A stretch of 64,000 nucleotides of DNA from Allomuricauda ruestringensis DSM 13258. Its GTDB lineage: Bacteria > Bacteroidota > Bacteroidia > Flavobacteriales > Flavobacteriaceae. Below, one piece after another: positions 26,600 through 34,191 of this stretch. The notes below the pieces were generated by a model, which was not told the origin of the DNA, searched no databases, and saw only the letters and a list, made by a program, of their open reading frames with translations. The stretch lies in contig NC_015945.1 in assembly GCF_000224085.1 (NCBI RefSeq), positions 3,154,501-3,218,500 of the forward strand, in the 5' to 3' direction. Numbering within the stretch: the first letter of the stretch is position 1; every line of letters begins with the position of its first letter. Made by a program: the position numbers and the translations under genes.

Positions 26600-26965
26600 T
26601 CAAGCTGTTCTTAAAATTTTTTCCATCTTTTTCCCTTTCGCTAATTCGTCCACCAATTTGTCAAGATACCGTACTTGTTTGGTTAGCGTATTATCAATTT
26701 CTTCAATTCGGTAGCCACAGATCACTCCTGTTATGAAATGAGCGTTTGGGTTTAATTTTGCTAGCTTGAAAAACGTTTCAAATGTGGCATTTTCGTCAAT
26801 CAGCTCTTTTATATTCTGGTCGTCAAAACCTGTTAGCCATTCTATGACTTGATGTAGTTCTTCTTTTGTTCTGCCTTTTCTCTCAACTTTTGTAATGTAG
26901 TGTGGATAGACGGAAGCAAAAGTCATTTTTGCCATTCGTTCGTTATGTTCGGGCGTTATCTTCAT
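26600..26965 (-). CDS. DUF2200 family protein
   Basis: 121 residues, small cytosolic protein: MKITPEHNERMAKMTFASVY start, the QVIEWLTGFDDQNIKELIDE helices and a C-terminal FITGVICGYRIEEIDNTL block. I assign it to DUF2200 by the overall pattern; the function is unknown. It begins 1 base after the stop of the DUF1801-like gene and sits inside the inverted-repeat cassette, a common setting for such small stand-alone proteins in Bacteroidetes. Confidence 0.78.
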   Translation of the reverse strand: MKITPEHNERMAKMTFASVYPHYITKVERKGRTKEELHQVIEWLTGFDDQNIKELIDENATFETFFKLAKLNPNAHFITGVICGYRIEEIDNTLTKQVRYLDKLVDELAKGKKMEKILRTA

Positions 26966-26966
26966 A

Positions 26967-27359
26967 TTATTTAAGTCTTTCTAATTTCCCTTTTCTTTTG
27001 ACTATATTTTTATAGTCCCATTGGATTTGTCTTGATTTATTCAACCAACGTTTTAGTTCATCCGTTTTTATTTCAGTCACACTGTTATAGAAAATCGAAG
27101 CATCTTTAAATTTCGCTCCTTTAACATTCAGGTTCTCTTCGTCAAAGTCCGCACCACTCCAAAACATTAGTCTTATTCCTTTTTTCTGTTTACTATAACC
27201 AACTGTCGGATTGCCGTCCAAAAACCAAACAGGGTGTGAGTGCCAAATTTTATTTTCTGCTTCTGTCAATTCTTTATCTATTGTTTGAGCGAGCAGGTCG
27301 CAAATATCCCTGTCATTTGCTGTTTGTTGGTCGTTGTATGATTTAATTTCTTCGTTCAT
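26967..27359 (-). CDS. DUF1801-like (YdhG-type) protein
   Basis: 130 residues. The piece IWHSHPVWFLDGNPTVGYSK followed by KKGIRLMFWSGADF is the core pattern of DUF1801/YdhG-type proteins (fold related to frataxin-like iron chaperones). It is probably cotranscribed with the following DUF2200 gene. No biochemical role can be inferred. Confidence 0.78.
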   Translation of the reverse strand: MNEEIKSYNDQQTANDRDICDLLAQTIDKELTEAENKIWHSHPVWFLDGNPTVGYSKQKKGIRLMFWSGADFDEENLNVKGAKFKDASIFYNSVTEIKTDELKRWLNKSRQIQWDYKNIVKRKGKLERLK

Positions 27360-27400
27360 ATCTTTACTGAACGTTGTGGTGATTTTCTATTGTTTTACAT

Positions 27401-27531
27401 AGCCTATAACAGTCCGCGTCTACAAAAAGTAGCGGAAAAACAAGCGCGGATTTGTCGGCGTGTTCTTTTTCATTTTTGAAAAATACTGAATTCCGAGCAA
27501 ACCAGCAGCAGCTTTTTTTTGTAGCCGTTGT
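27401..27531 (-). repeat. attC-like folded cassette end
   Basis: The right copy of the 11-bp repeat (27401-27411) is followed at once by a hairpin CCGC-GTC-TAC / GTA-GCGG (27414-27435, loop AAAAA) and further GC-rich pieces up to GTAGCCGTTG at 27521-27530. An imperfect palindrome of about 130 bases at the end of a promoterless small gene pair is what integron-type attC sites look like; the strict RYYYAAC/GTTRRRY ends are not present, so this is an analogy. Confidence 0.45.
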
Positions 27532-27664
27532 GTGTGCCCGGCATGGGCATCTCTTTCTTTACTGAAAGGTAAAGGATTGATCTAGAGGGTGCAAGTTCCC
27601 TTATGGGCATGGGTAACGCCTTGAACCATTGGTAAGCTGCAAGGTTGCTATCCGTGAGGATATA
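27532..27664 (+). ncRNA. 5' fragment of a group II intron
   Basis: Begins GTGTGCCCGGCATGGGC, the group II 5' boundary (GTGYG), and continues with domain I features: GAGGGTGCAAGTTCCCT hairpin region, ATGGGCATGGGTAACGCC, TGAACCATTGGTAAGCTGC. Similarity to group II domain I fades at about 27660. No reverse transcriptase ORF and no domain V/VI follow before the next gene at 27997, so it is a dead fragment. Confidence 0.7.
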
Positions 27665-27996
27665 ATGATAGATAAACACATAAAGATTGTGTTCAGAAGT
27701 TGTTTTTTACTTTCCGTGTTCTTATTGGGGGTGTCTTCAAGATAGCAGTGTTAAAACAATGATTTTTAACAACATAAAGTTTCGTCGATGATTCAGTCAT
27801 CACTACGAAAAGGGCTGAACATAAATATTCGACTTCTTTTACTTTCAGCCTCTATCCAAACAAGTTTCAGAAATTTAGATCGTCATACTTGTATTCTGAA
27901 AGTTGGAGTACTGAATCACCTACCTCCTTGAAATATTGCATTTTATGATTAAATAAGTATCTTACTGTTTTGATTGTTAAACAGTAAACTTCAGTT
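27665..27996. other. gene-free stretch before the DUF4242-AraC gene
   Basis: About 330 bases without a convincing ORF or structure; probably leftover intron or cassette DNA plus the promoter of the next gene. Confidence 0.3.
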
Positions 27997-29115
27997 ATGC
28001 CGCTATATATGGACCTTCATCATATTGACCCAGATATAACCCAAGAGGATTTGGATAAGGCACATAAAAAGGACTTGGAAGTACAGAATAAATACAATGT
28101 CTCACACAAGAAATATTATGTAAACTTTGAAGAAAAAACAGTATTCTGTTTAATGGAGGGGCCAAATAAAAAAGCGGTTCATTCTAGCCATGCCGAAGTA
28201 CATGGGGTTGGTCCATGTAATATTATAGAGGTTTCTTCATTAACGCCTACCTTTAGTTTTAATGCAATGATTGGTGATGAAGGCGGCAAGAATAGCTGGG
28301 ATGTTGCCTTAACTAAATCTGGCGAAATTGATACGGGTTTTCGAACTTTAATGTTGATTACATTATTTCATTTCACTTCGGATGATAAGTCGTTGGCCAA
28401 AGGAATTTTTCAAATAATAGAAAATCAAGATGGTAAGATTGTGTCGCAACCAGATAAGAAAATATTGGTTTCATTCTTGCACGCTCAAGATGGGATGTAT
28501 TGCTTAAAATCAATTATAAGTTATCTAAGCCAAACCAAAACTATTGAATACAACTTGGCCTTGATAACTGGAAAACCTGTTGACGACACAGGGTCATCTC
28601 TGTTTCAAAGCACCATTCATCGATTGCAAACACTTTGTCTTTTAGGGCAAACAAGAAAAGCCTATGTAGATTCAAGTACAAAATCTCTTTTTGAAAAAGG
28701 CCTCAACAATATTGAAGAATTGGATTACGGGTTGATACGAATCATTTCTGTTAAGGACTTTTCCATACTTGAAGAATTAAGCAGTGTTCTGGAAAACAAT
28801 TGCGGAAACTCCAGTTTTAGAATCGGCCAAATAAATGATTTTTTGGGACTGAGCAAGACCCAAACCTATAGAAAAACCAAACAACTGACGGGAATGTCCC
28901 CGAGTGGACTGGTACTAGAGATGCGCTTAAGAAAAGCGTTAGTTGACCTTAGGGACACTGACCGAACAATATCCCAGATTGCTTATGACCGGGGGTTTAA
29001 CAGCCCTAATTATTTCACACGTGCGTTTAAAAAAAGGTTTCGTTTGTTGCCAACGGAATTTGCTGACCTTTCAAAGGAGATAGACCGTACAAAATCAAAG
29101 ATCAAAACGGTATAA
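27997..29115 (+). CDS. AraC-type regulator with N-terminal DUF4242 (nickel-binding-like) domain
   Basis: 372 residues in three parts. Residues about 1-80 (MPLYMDLHHIDPDITQEDL, then VFCLMEGPNKKAVHSSHAEV and HGVGPCNIIEV) match the DUF4242 ferredoxin-like fold; members such as the Streptomyces SCO4226 type bind nickel. Residues about 125-255 are a middle domain I cannot name firmly; GKPVDDTGSSLFQSTIHRLQ recalls degenerate class III cyclase domains. Residues about 270-365 are an AraC DNA-binding domain (INDFLGLSKTQTYRKTKQLTG and ISQIAYDRGFNSPNYFTRAF). A one-protein metal or small-molecule switch is plausible. It faces a SnoaL-like gene and an acyl-CoA dehydrogenase gene downstream. Confidence 0.82.
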   Translation: MPLYMDLHHIDPDITQEDLDKAHKKDLEVQNKYNVSHKKYYVNFEEKTVFCLMEGPNKKAVHSSHAEVHGVGPCNIIEVSSLTPTFSFNAMIGDEGGKNSWDVALTKSGEIDTGFRTLMLITLFHFTSDDKSLAKGIFQIIENQDGKIVSQPDKKILVSFLHAQDGMYCLKSIISYLSQTKTIEYNLALITGKPVDDTGSSLFQSTIHRLQTLCLLGQTRKAYVDSSTKSLFEKGLNNIEELDYGLIRIISVKDFSILEELSSVLENNCGNSSFRIGQINDFLGLSKTQTYRKTKQLTGMSPSGLVLEMRLRKALVDLRDTDRTISQIAYDRGFNSPNYFTRAFKKRFRLLPTEFADLSKEIDRTKSKIKTV

Positions 29116-29317
29116 TTGTCATCAAAGCTTTGCAATGGATGCAAAGTACCATCTTTTGGAATAAAACTTACACTTAGCTCAAAATTATCCTTCTAATTTT
29201 GGAATGGAGGTTTCATCAATAAAGTTGGGCAATGCCTTGATTTTATGGATGTTTCGAGGGTCAAGAAACTGTTTCTTGATTAATTATTAAAGTGTAAACC
29301 AGTTAAATTTTTTAAAG

Positions 29318-29806
29318 ATGAAGAATATATTTTTAGGTATTGGCGTTTTAATTTTTTCGATTTCTCATGGGCAGTATAATGGTGGTAACCATACTGATAT
29401 CCTTACAAATGAGTTTCCATCAGCCAAGGCAGAAGTAATGTCTGTTCTTGATGGTATTGAGCAGAGTATAAGGGATAATGATATGGATAAGCTTATTGCC
29501 TTTCATGCTTATGGTCCCAAGTTCACAGAGTTTAAGAATGGCGAACGAAGGACTGGGTCTTTAGAGAATGAAGAGTTTGAACGAGGGTTTTTAGGTTCCT
29601 TTACGGATGTTGAAAAATGGGAGTTGGACGACCTTAAAATTGCAGTTTATGGTAATGTGGCCAATGTTACTTTCCATGCAGATTTTGTGCCTATCATTGA
29701 GGAAGAAAAATTGCATATGACCGGACAATTTACCTTACTGTTCGTTAAAACGCCAGAGGGATGGAAAATTGTCCATGAACATATGTCCCCTTTGAATCAG
29801 GAATAA
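29318..29806 (+). CDS. exported SnoaL/NTF2-like protein
   Basis: 162 residues. Signal peptide about 1-19 (IFLGIGVLIFSISHG). The mature part is one NTF2-like cone domain: a helix SVLDGIEQSIRDNDMDKLIAFH, then strands including VANVTFHADFVP and the end FVKTPEGWKIVHEHMSPL, as in DUF4440/SnoaL_3 proteins. No catalytic residues can be named. It lies 100 bases before the acyl-CoA dehydrogenase gene and could share its transcript. Confidence 0.82.
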   Translation: MKNIFLGIGVLIFSISHGQYNGGNHTDILTNEFPSAKAEVMSVLDGIEQSIRDNDMDKLIAFHAYGPKFTEFKNGERRTGSLENEEFERGFLGSFTDVEKWELDDLKIAVYGNVANVTFHADFVPIIEEEKLHMTGQFTLLFVKTPEGWKIVHEHMSPLNQE

Positions 29807-29906
29807 AGCGAATTGCATCCGAATCATTATATTAAGTGTTGGCGGAGATTTATTAGAGATTTTATGAACCGTTTGAATTTACATTACTGATAAAACCCAG
29901 AGAAAT

Positions 29907-31106
29907 ATGGAGACAGGGAGTTTGAAAAAATCCAAGGATATTTTATACAAAAACTTGGAAGATGTTTTCGAAAGATGTGGAAAAAGGGCAGCTCATTATG
30001 ATGCTAACAATCTTTTCTTTCAGGATGACTTTGAAGAACTTAAGGAAGCAGGATATCTATTAATGTCGGTACCAGAAGAACATGGAGGATATGGTATGAA
30101 GATGTCAGAAACTATGGCATTAACCCGGAAACTTGCATACCATGCAGCTCCTACGGCATTAGGGCTGAACATGCACGTTTATTGGACTGGATTGATTGCT
30201 GACCTCCATAGGTCTGGGGATACTTCCCTTGATTGGGTACTTGAAGAAGCTGGCAGGGGTAAGGTTTTTGCAGCTGGTCATGGAGAGTCGGGGAATGATT
30301 CGCCGTTGTTGTACTCTACATGTATTGCAAATAAGGTAGAGGGGGGGTACAAATTTAAAGGACATAAGATGTTTGGGAGTTTGTCACCTGTGTGGGATTT
30401 TTTGGGCTTTCATGGTCAAGATAATAGTAATCCCGATAACCCCATGGTCATACATGCCTTTATGCCGAGGAGTGCCCAAAATTATGAAATCAAGAAAACT
30501 TGGGACAATGTCCTTGGTATGAGAGCCACTCAATCCAACGATACCATTTTGAATGATGTTTTTGTGCCAAATGAATATGTTGTGCGAAGGGTACCAGCCG
30601 GTTTCAAGGGAGTTGATCAATTTATATTAGGAATTTTTGCATGGGCTCTTCTTGGGTTTTCAAATGTATATTTTGGGCTTGCACTACATATTGTTGATAT
30701 GGTGTTGGAGAAGCTTCCGAATAAAAGCTCTATTTCATTAGGTAGACCTTCAATGGCATATAACGGTCTAATACAGCATGATGTGGCCGATATGATTTTG
30801 GAACTCGAAAGTATAGAGCCTCATTTAAATACTATTGTTGAGGATTGGAGCAATGGCAAGGATTATGGAGATGCTTGGGGTGTTAAGATAGTTGCGGCCA
30901 AATGTCATGCATCAGAAGGCTCATGGCGAATAGCAGATAAGGCTATGGATATTATGGGAGGAGCAGGGATTATTAGACAATCTGGTTTTGAACGATTGTT
31001 TCGTGATGCACGTCTGGCCAAGATTCATCCAGCCAATACTTACCTTGCACGAGAAATAATAGCTAAGGGAATGCTAGGGTTGGATTTGGATTTAAAGCCT
31101 AGATAA
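29907..31106 (+). CDS. acyl-CoA dehydrogenase family protein
   Basis: 399 residues, FAD-dependent. N-terminal helical domain with LLMSVPEEHGGYGM, middle beta domain (FAAGHGESGNDSPLLYST, RATQSNDTILNDVFVPNEYVV), C-terminal helical domain with the conserved DIMGGAGIIRQSGFERLFRD end and ARLAKIHPANTYLAREII. It is not near beta-oxidation genes and has an unusual GHGESGND stretch at the FAD/substrate loop, so it may act on a non-fatty substrate in the manner of nitroalkane oxidase or DszC-like branches. Confidence 0.88.
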   Translation: METGSLKKSKDILYKNLEDVFERCGKRAAHYDANNLFFQDDFEELKEAGYLLMSVPEEHGGYGMKMSETMALTRKLAYHAAPTALGLNMHVYWTGLIADLHRSGDTSLDWVLEEAGRGKVFAAGHGESGNDSPLLYSTCIANKVEGGYKFKGHKMFGSLSPVWDFLGFHGQDNSNPDNPMVIHAFMPRSAQNYEIKKTWDNVLGMRATQSNDTILNDVFVPNEYVVRRVPAGFKGVDQFILGIFAWALLGFSNVYFGLALHIVDMVLEKLPNKSSISLGRPSMAYNGLIQHDVADMILELESIEPHLNTIVEDWSNGKDYGDAWGVKIVAAKCHASEGSWRIADKAMDIMGGAGIIRQSGFERLFRDARLAKIHPANTYLAREIIAKGMLGLDLDLKPR

Positions 31107-31775
31107 TTACATATTTAAAAATTTAATAAATCGCATACATATAGTTGATTTTCTTTAAAATAGCTCATTTTGTATCTTCCTATATAAGGTTGGATGAGAC
31201 GGACAATGAGAACCATTAAAAACGGAAAGTTTGAGGCACTTTTCATTTTACTATAAATGAATGCAGTCAATGACTTATTTTATAATTTAACTATGCTCAC
31301 TTTTTTTCATTTTTAGGTAGTATACTATGCCCATTTTTTGCAAGCTGACTTAAGAAATACAAATCATAGTTGATTTTATTAAAGTTTAAGAGTGACGTAG
31401 TGAACACTCTTTTTACTTTGTGGGGTAAGTGCAAAATAAAATTTACTTGGGACGGTTGTTTGTTATCCAATTGTCACTTTTTTGCTACAGGTCTAATTAT
31501 AGAGCAGTTGGGAACCAAACCCATTTGGAATAGACCATAAGCCCTTGGAATTGAATCCGTATTCTCCGTTGTCGAACAGCTCATCGGCTTGTATAATACT
31601 GTCTTTAGCTTAGATATGTAACCATGTTTCCTTTTGAATCAGGTAGTTCATTTTGAAAGAAATATTTAGTTTTAAAACACAAAATGTAATAAATGCCCTA
31701 CTTTGAAGTTCTTTAATTGGTTAAAAGAATAAAATGATTTTGAAGGATTATGTTTTGGTTGTTTGTTCATTCCAG
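31107..31775. other. long intergenic region with a dispersed repeat and a hairpin
   Basis: About 670 bases. It holds the two sequence elements shared with 47.8 kb (at 31198-31227 and, inverted, 31290-31330), and a hairpin AAGAGTG / CACTCTT followed by T bases at 31388-31416, which may be a terminator of an unseen transcript. No supported ORF. Confidence 0.45.
31198..31330 (+). repeat. dispersed repeat, copy A
   Basis: GAGAACCATTAAAAACGGA (31209 on) recurs as GAGAACCACTAAAAACGGA near 47901, and 31290-31330, read on the minus strand (CATAGTATACTACC, then AAAAAAAGTGAGCATA), matches CATAGCGTACTGCTC with AAAAAAAGTGAGTATG at 47819-47856. The relative orientation of the two blocks differs between the copies. 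Confidence 0.6.
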
Positions 31776-33047
31776 ATGAAAGAAATGAGAATTTACTCCT
31801 ATTCAGTAATGAGATGTGTTCTCTTGGGAATTTTTTTATTATCCTTTTCAATTTTGGAAGCGCAGGATGAGAAAGAACTGACAAGTGATGAACTTTTCAT
31901 AAAGGCCCGTGAGGAAGCTTTTGACAATGATAATTATAGTGCAGCAATTCAACTTATGGAGGATGCTGTTCGGAAAGCACCGGAATATGTGGACCTGATC
32001 ATTTTCTTGGGACGTTTGTACACTTGGACCGATCAAACCGAAAAAGCCAGGAGTTTTTTGCAAAACGCCTTTGATAGGGACCCTGGATATGAAGATGCCG
32101 CAATGGCCTACGCAAGTATGGAATATTGGAATGATAATTCTCCTCGAGCTTTGGAAATAGTAAACATAGCCTTGGACAAAAAACCAGATTCGGAAAAATT
32201 AGGGATTCTTAAAAGCAAGATTTTAAGGGACTTAAAAAAGTTCCAAGAAGCGCATCAAGTGTTGACCGATTTGTTGGAATATAATCCTAAATCTACTGAA
32301 GCACGTTCTTTGATACAAACCATAAAATCGGAGTCGGCCTTAAACCAAATAGGGTTGTCCTATGATTTTGTATACTTTGACAAACGTTTTGATCAACCTT
32401 GGCATTTAGCGAGCCTCGATTATACCAGACAGACCAAATTGGGGTCTGTTGCGAGCCGTCTCAATTATGCCAATAGGTTTGGTTCTGGAACTACCCAATT
32501 TGAGATGGACATGTATCCGAGGATTTCCAATACATTTTATGCCTATGTCAGTGGAGGAGTTTCAAATGACAGGGGTATTTTTCCCAAATATAGGGCCGGA
32601 TTTAGTTTGTACTCCAATCTTCCAGGAGCTTTTGAGGCGGACGCTGGGTTTAGATGGTTGTACTTTTCCAACAGTACCTGGATTTACACTTTTTCAGTAG
32701 GGAAGTACTATAAAAATTATTGGTTTAATTTTAGAACGTACCTGACACCATCAGATGCCGGATTTTCCAATTCCTATGGGTTGACAATTCGCTACTATTT
32801 TGGTGGGGCAGACGATTATTTAGGTTTAAAGTTGGGTACAGGTTTCTCCCCTGATGACACTGCCAATAATGTTTTTATCGACAGCAGCACACAGCTCACC
32901 TCTACAAATGTTGCTCTTGGCTACCGAAAACTCTTGGCTAAGACCCATATCATTTATGCCGAGCTCACCTATGAAAATATTGAATATGCTCCTGATTCAA
33001 GGGGAAATCAGTATACGTTGGGAATCGGATACATTAAAAGGTTTTAA
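31776..33047 (+). CDS. TPR plus beta-barrel outer-membrane protein (YaiO-type)
   Basis: The frame opens at 31734; ATG at 31776 or 31785 gives a normal signal peptide (VMRCVLLGIFLLSFSILEA, cut before QDE). Residues about 40-190 are tetratricopeptide repeats (AAIQLMEDAVRKAPEYVDL, ARSFLQNAFDRDPGYEDAAM, APQEAHQ-type helices), and the rest is an outer-membrane barrel of the YaiO type (GLSYDFVYFDKRFDQPW, GVSNDRGIFPKYRAG, GLTIRYYFGG, final YTLGIGYIKRF ending in Phe). TPR followed by barrel is also the plan of PgaA/BcsC exporters, so with the GT2 synthase in this locus a role in polysaccharide export is likely. The next gene starts 2 bases after its stop. Confidence 0.85.
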   Translation: MKEMRIYSYSVMRCVLLGIFLLSFSILEAQDEKELTSDELFIKAREEAFDNDNYSAAIQLMEDAVRKAPEYVDLIIFLGRLYTWTDQTEKARSFLQNAFDRDPGYEDAAMAYASMEYWNDNSPRALEIVNIALDKKPDSEKLGILKSKILRDLKKFQEAHQVLTDLLEYNPKSTEARSLIQTIKSESALNQIGLSYDFVYFDKRFDQPWHLASLDYTRQTKLGSVASRLNYANRFGSGTTQFEMDMYPRISNTFYAYVSGGVSNDRGIFPKYRAGFSLYSNLPGAFEADAGFRWLYFSNSTWIYTFSVGKYYKNYWFNFRTYLTPSDAGFSNSYGLTIRYYFGGADDYLGLKLGTGFSPDDTANNVFIDSSTQLTSTNVALGYRKLLAKTHIIYAELTYENIEYAPDSRGNQYTLGIGYIKRF

Positions 33048-33049
33048 TT

Positions 33050-34189
33050 GTGGTCAAAAAAATTGCTTTGACTTTCATTATAATGATCCTATTGGTACCA
33101 TTTGTGATGTATGCCATATGGTTGGGCACACCAAAACAAAAACTGGTAATAGCCATAATAGATAAATCTATTTTAAATAAATCTCGAGCTGACCATCTTT
33201 CCCTGACATGGATTTTGAACAATAATAAATATACAAAAACCTCCAAGGAACTGTACGACTCCAAAAGAGATTACTTTGGGTTTCATCCCCTCAACGATGT
33301 TTCTTATGAAGTAAAGGGACTGGAAAGGTTTTCGTATGAACAATTGGAACAACTAAGTACAGACTGTAAAATGGCCTATTACTTTGATACGTATGGCGTT
33401 TATAACGTGGACTGGTATGGAGATGAAAAGCCTTATGGGGTGTTATATGGAGGGTTGAGTTCCCAAGACATCCAATTTTTACGATTGATGAAGGCCAAGA
33501 ACAAACATATTGTAGCAGAATTTGATTTACTGGGTGGTCCAACCACCATTGAAAACAGAAAAGATTTTGAGGATGAGTTCCATTTAAGATGGACAGGATG
33601 GACCGGCCGTTTTTTTTCAGAGTTGGATTTGGAAAAAAATAAGGATATACCCAATTGGGTCAAAGATAATTTTGAAAAAGAACACCAAAAGAAATGGGAC
33701 TTTAATGGGACGGGGATAGTATTGGTGAAAGGAAATCAGATTTTGGTATTGGACGGGAAGGATCTTAAAACAGCATATCCGATTATCTGGAGCACCCAAG
33801 GAGCACGCAAAAAATATGGGATTCCAGAGAAAACAGCTTACTCTTTCTGGTTTGAGATTATCGATATCGATACCAGTATCAACCAAGCAGATGCCAATTT
33901 TAAACTTGACGTATCGGATAGCGGTCATAAAAAATTAAGGGAATTGGACATTCCCAATGAATTCCCTGCCATTGTTTCCAATAAAAAAGGAAATTTTAGA
34001 TTTAAATATTTAGCAGGCGATTTCAGTAATGGTCACAGCCCTATGTGGACTTCCTATTTCAAGGGAATCGATAAGTTACAGTATATTTTTGGGGAAGAGC
34101 ATGAAATGGCCCACAGTAATGAATTCTATACATTTTTCTATAAACCTTTGTTGAAAAATATCTTGGAGGAATGTGCCGATGGAAATTAA
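33050..34189 (+). CDS. membrane-anchored protein of unknown function in a polysaccharide locus
   Basis: 379 residues from a GTG start 2 bases after the preceding gene, so cotranscribed. One N-terminal membrane helix (IALTFIIMILLVPFVMYAIW) and a large soluble part with alpha/beta character (KLVIAIIDKSILN, KMAYYFDTYGVYNVDW, HIVAEFDLLGGPTT, GTGIVLVKGNQILVLDG) and many aromatic residues (LRWTGWTGRFF). I do not recognise the family by name; similar proteins seem to accompany exopolysaccharide genes in Bacteroidetes. The repeated Asp and Trp motifs would suit carbohydrate binding. It converges on the LtaS-like gene with 2 bases between stops. Confidence 0.75.
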   Translation: MVKKIALTFIIMILLVPFVMYAIWLGTPKQKLVIAIIDKSILNKSRADHLSLTWILNNNKYTKTSKELYDSKRDYFGFHPLNDVSYEVKGLERFSYEQLEQLSTDCKMAYYFDTYGVYNVDWYGDEKPYGVLYGGLSSQDIQFLRLMKAKNKHIVAEFDLLGGPTTIENRKDFEDEFHLRWTGWTGRFFSELDLEKNKDIPNWVKDNFEKEHQKKWDFNGTGIVLVKGNQILVLDGKDLKTAYPIIWSTQGARKKYGIPEKTAYSFWFEIIDIDTSINQADANFKLDVSDSGHKKLRELDIPNEFPAIVSNKKGNFRFKYLAGDFSNGHSPMWTSYFKGIDKLQYIFGEEHEMAHSNEFYTFFYKPLLKNILEECADGN

Positions 34190-34191
34190 TT

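Noticed and set aside
27470..27679. 69-codon minus-strand frame
   Set aside because: It lies across the attC-like fold and the group II intron fragment, which explain the sequence better.
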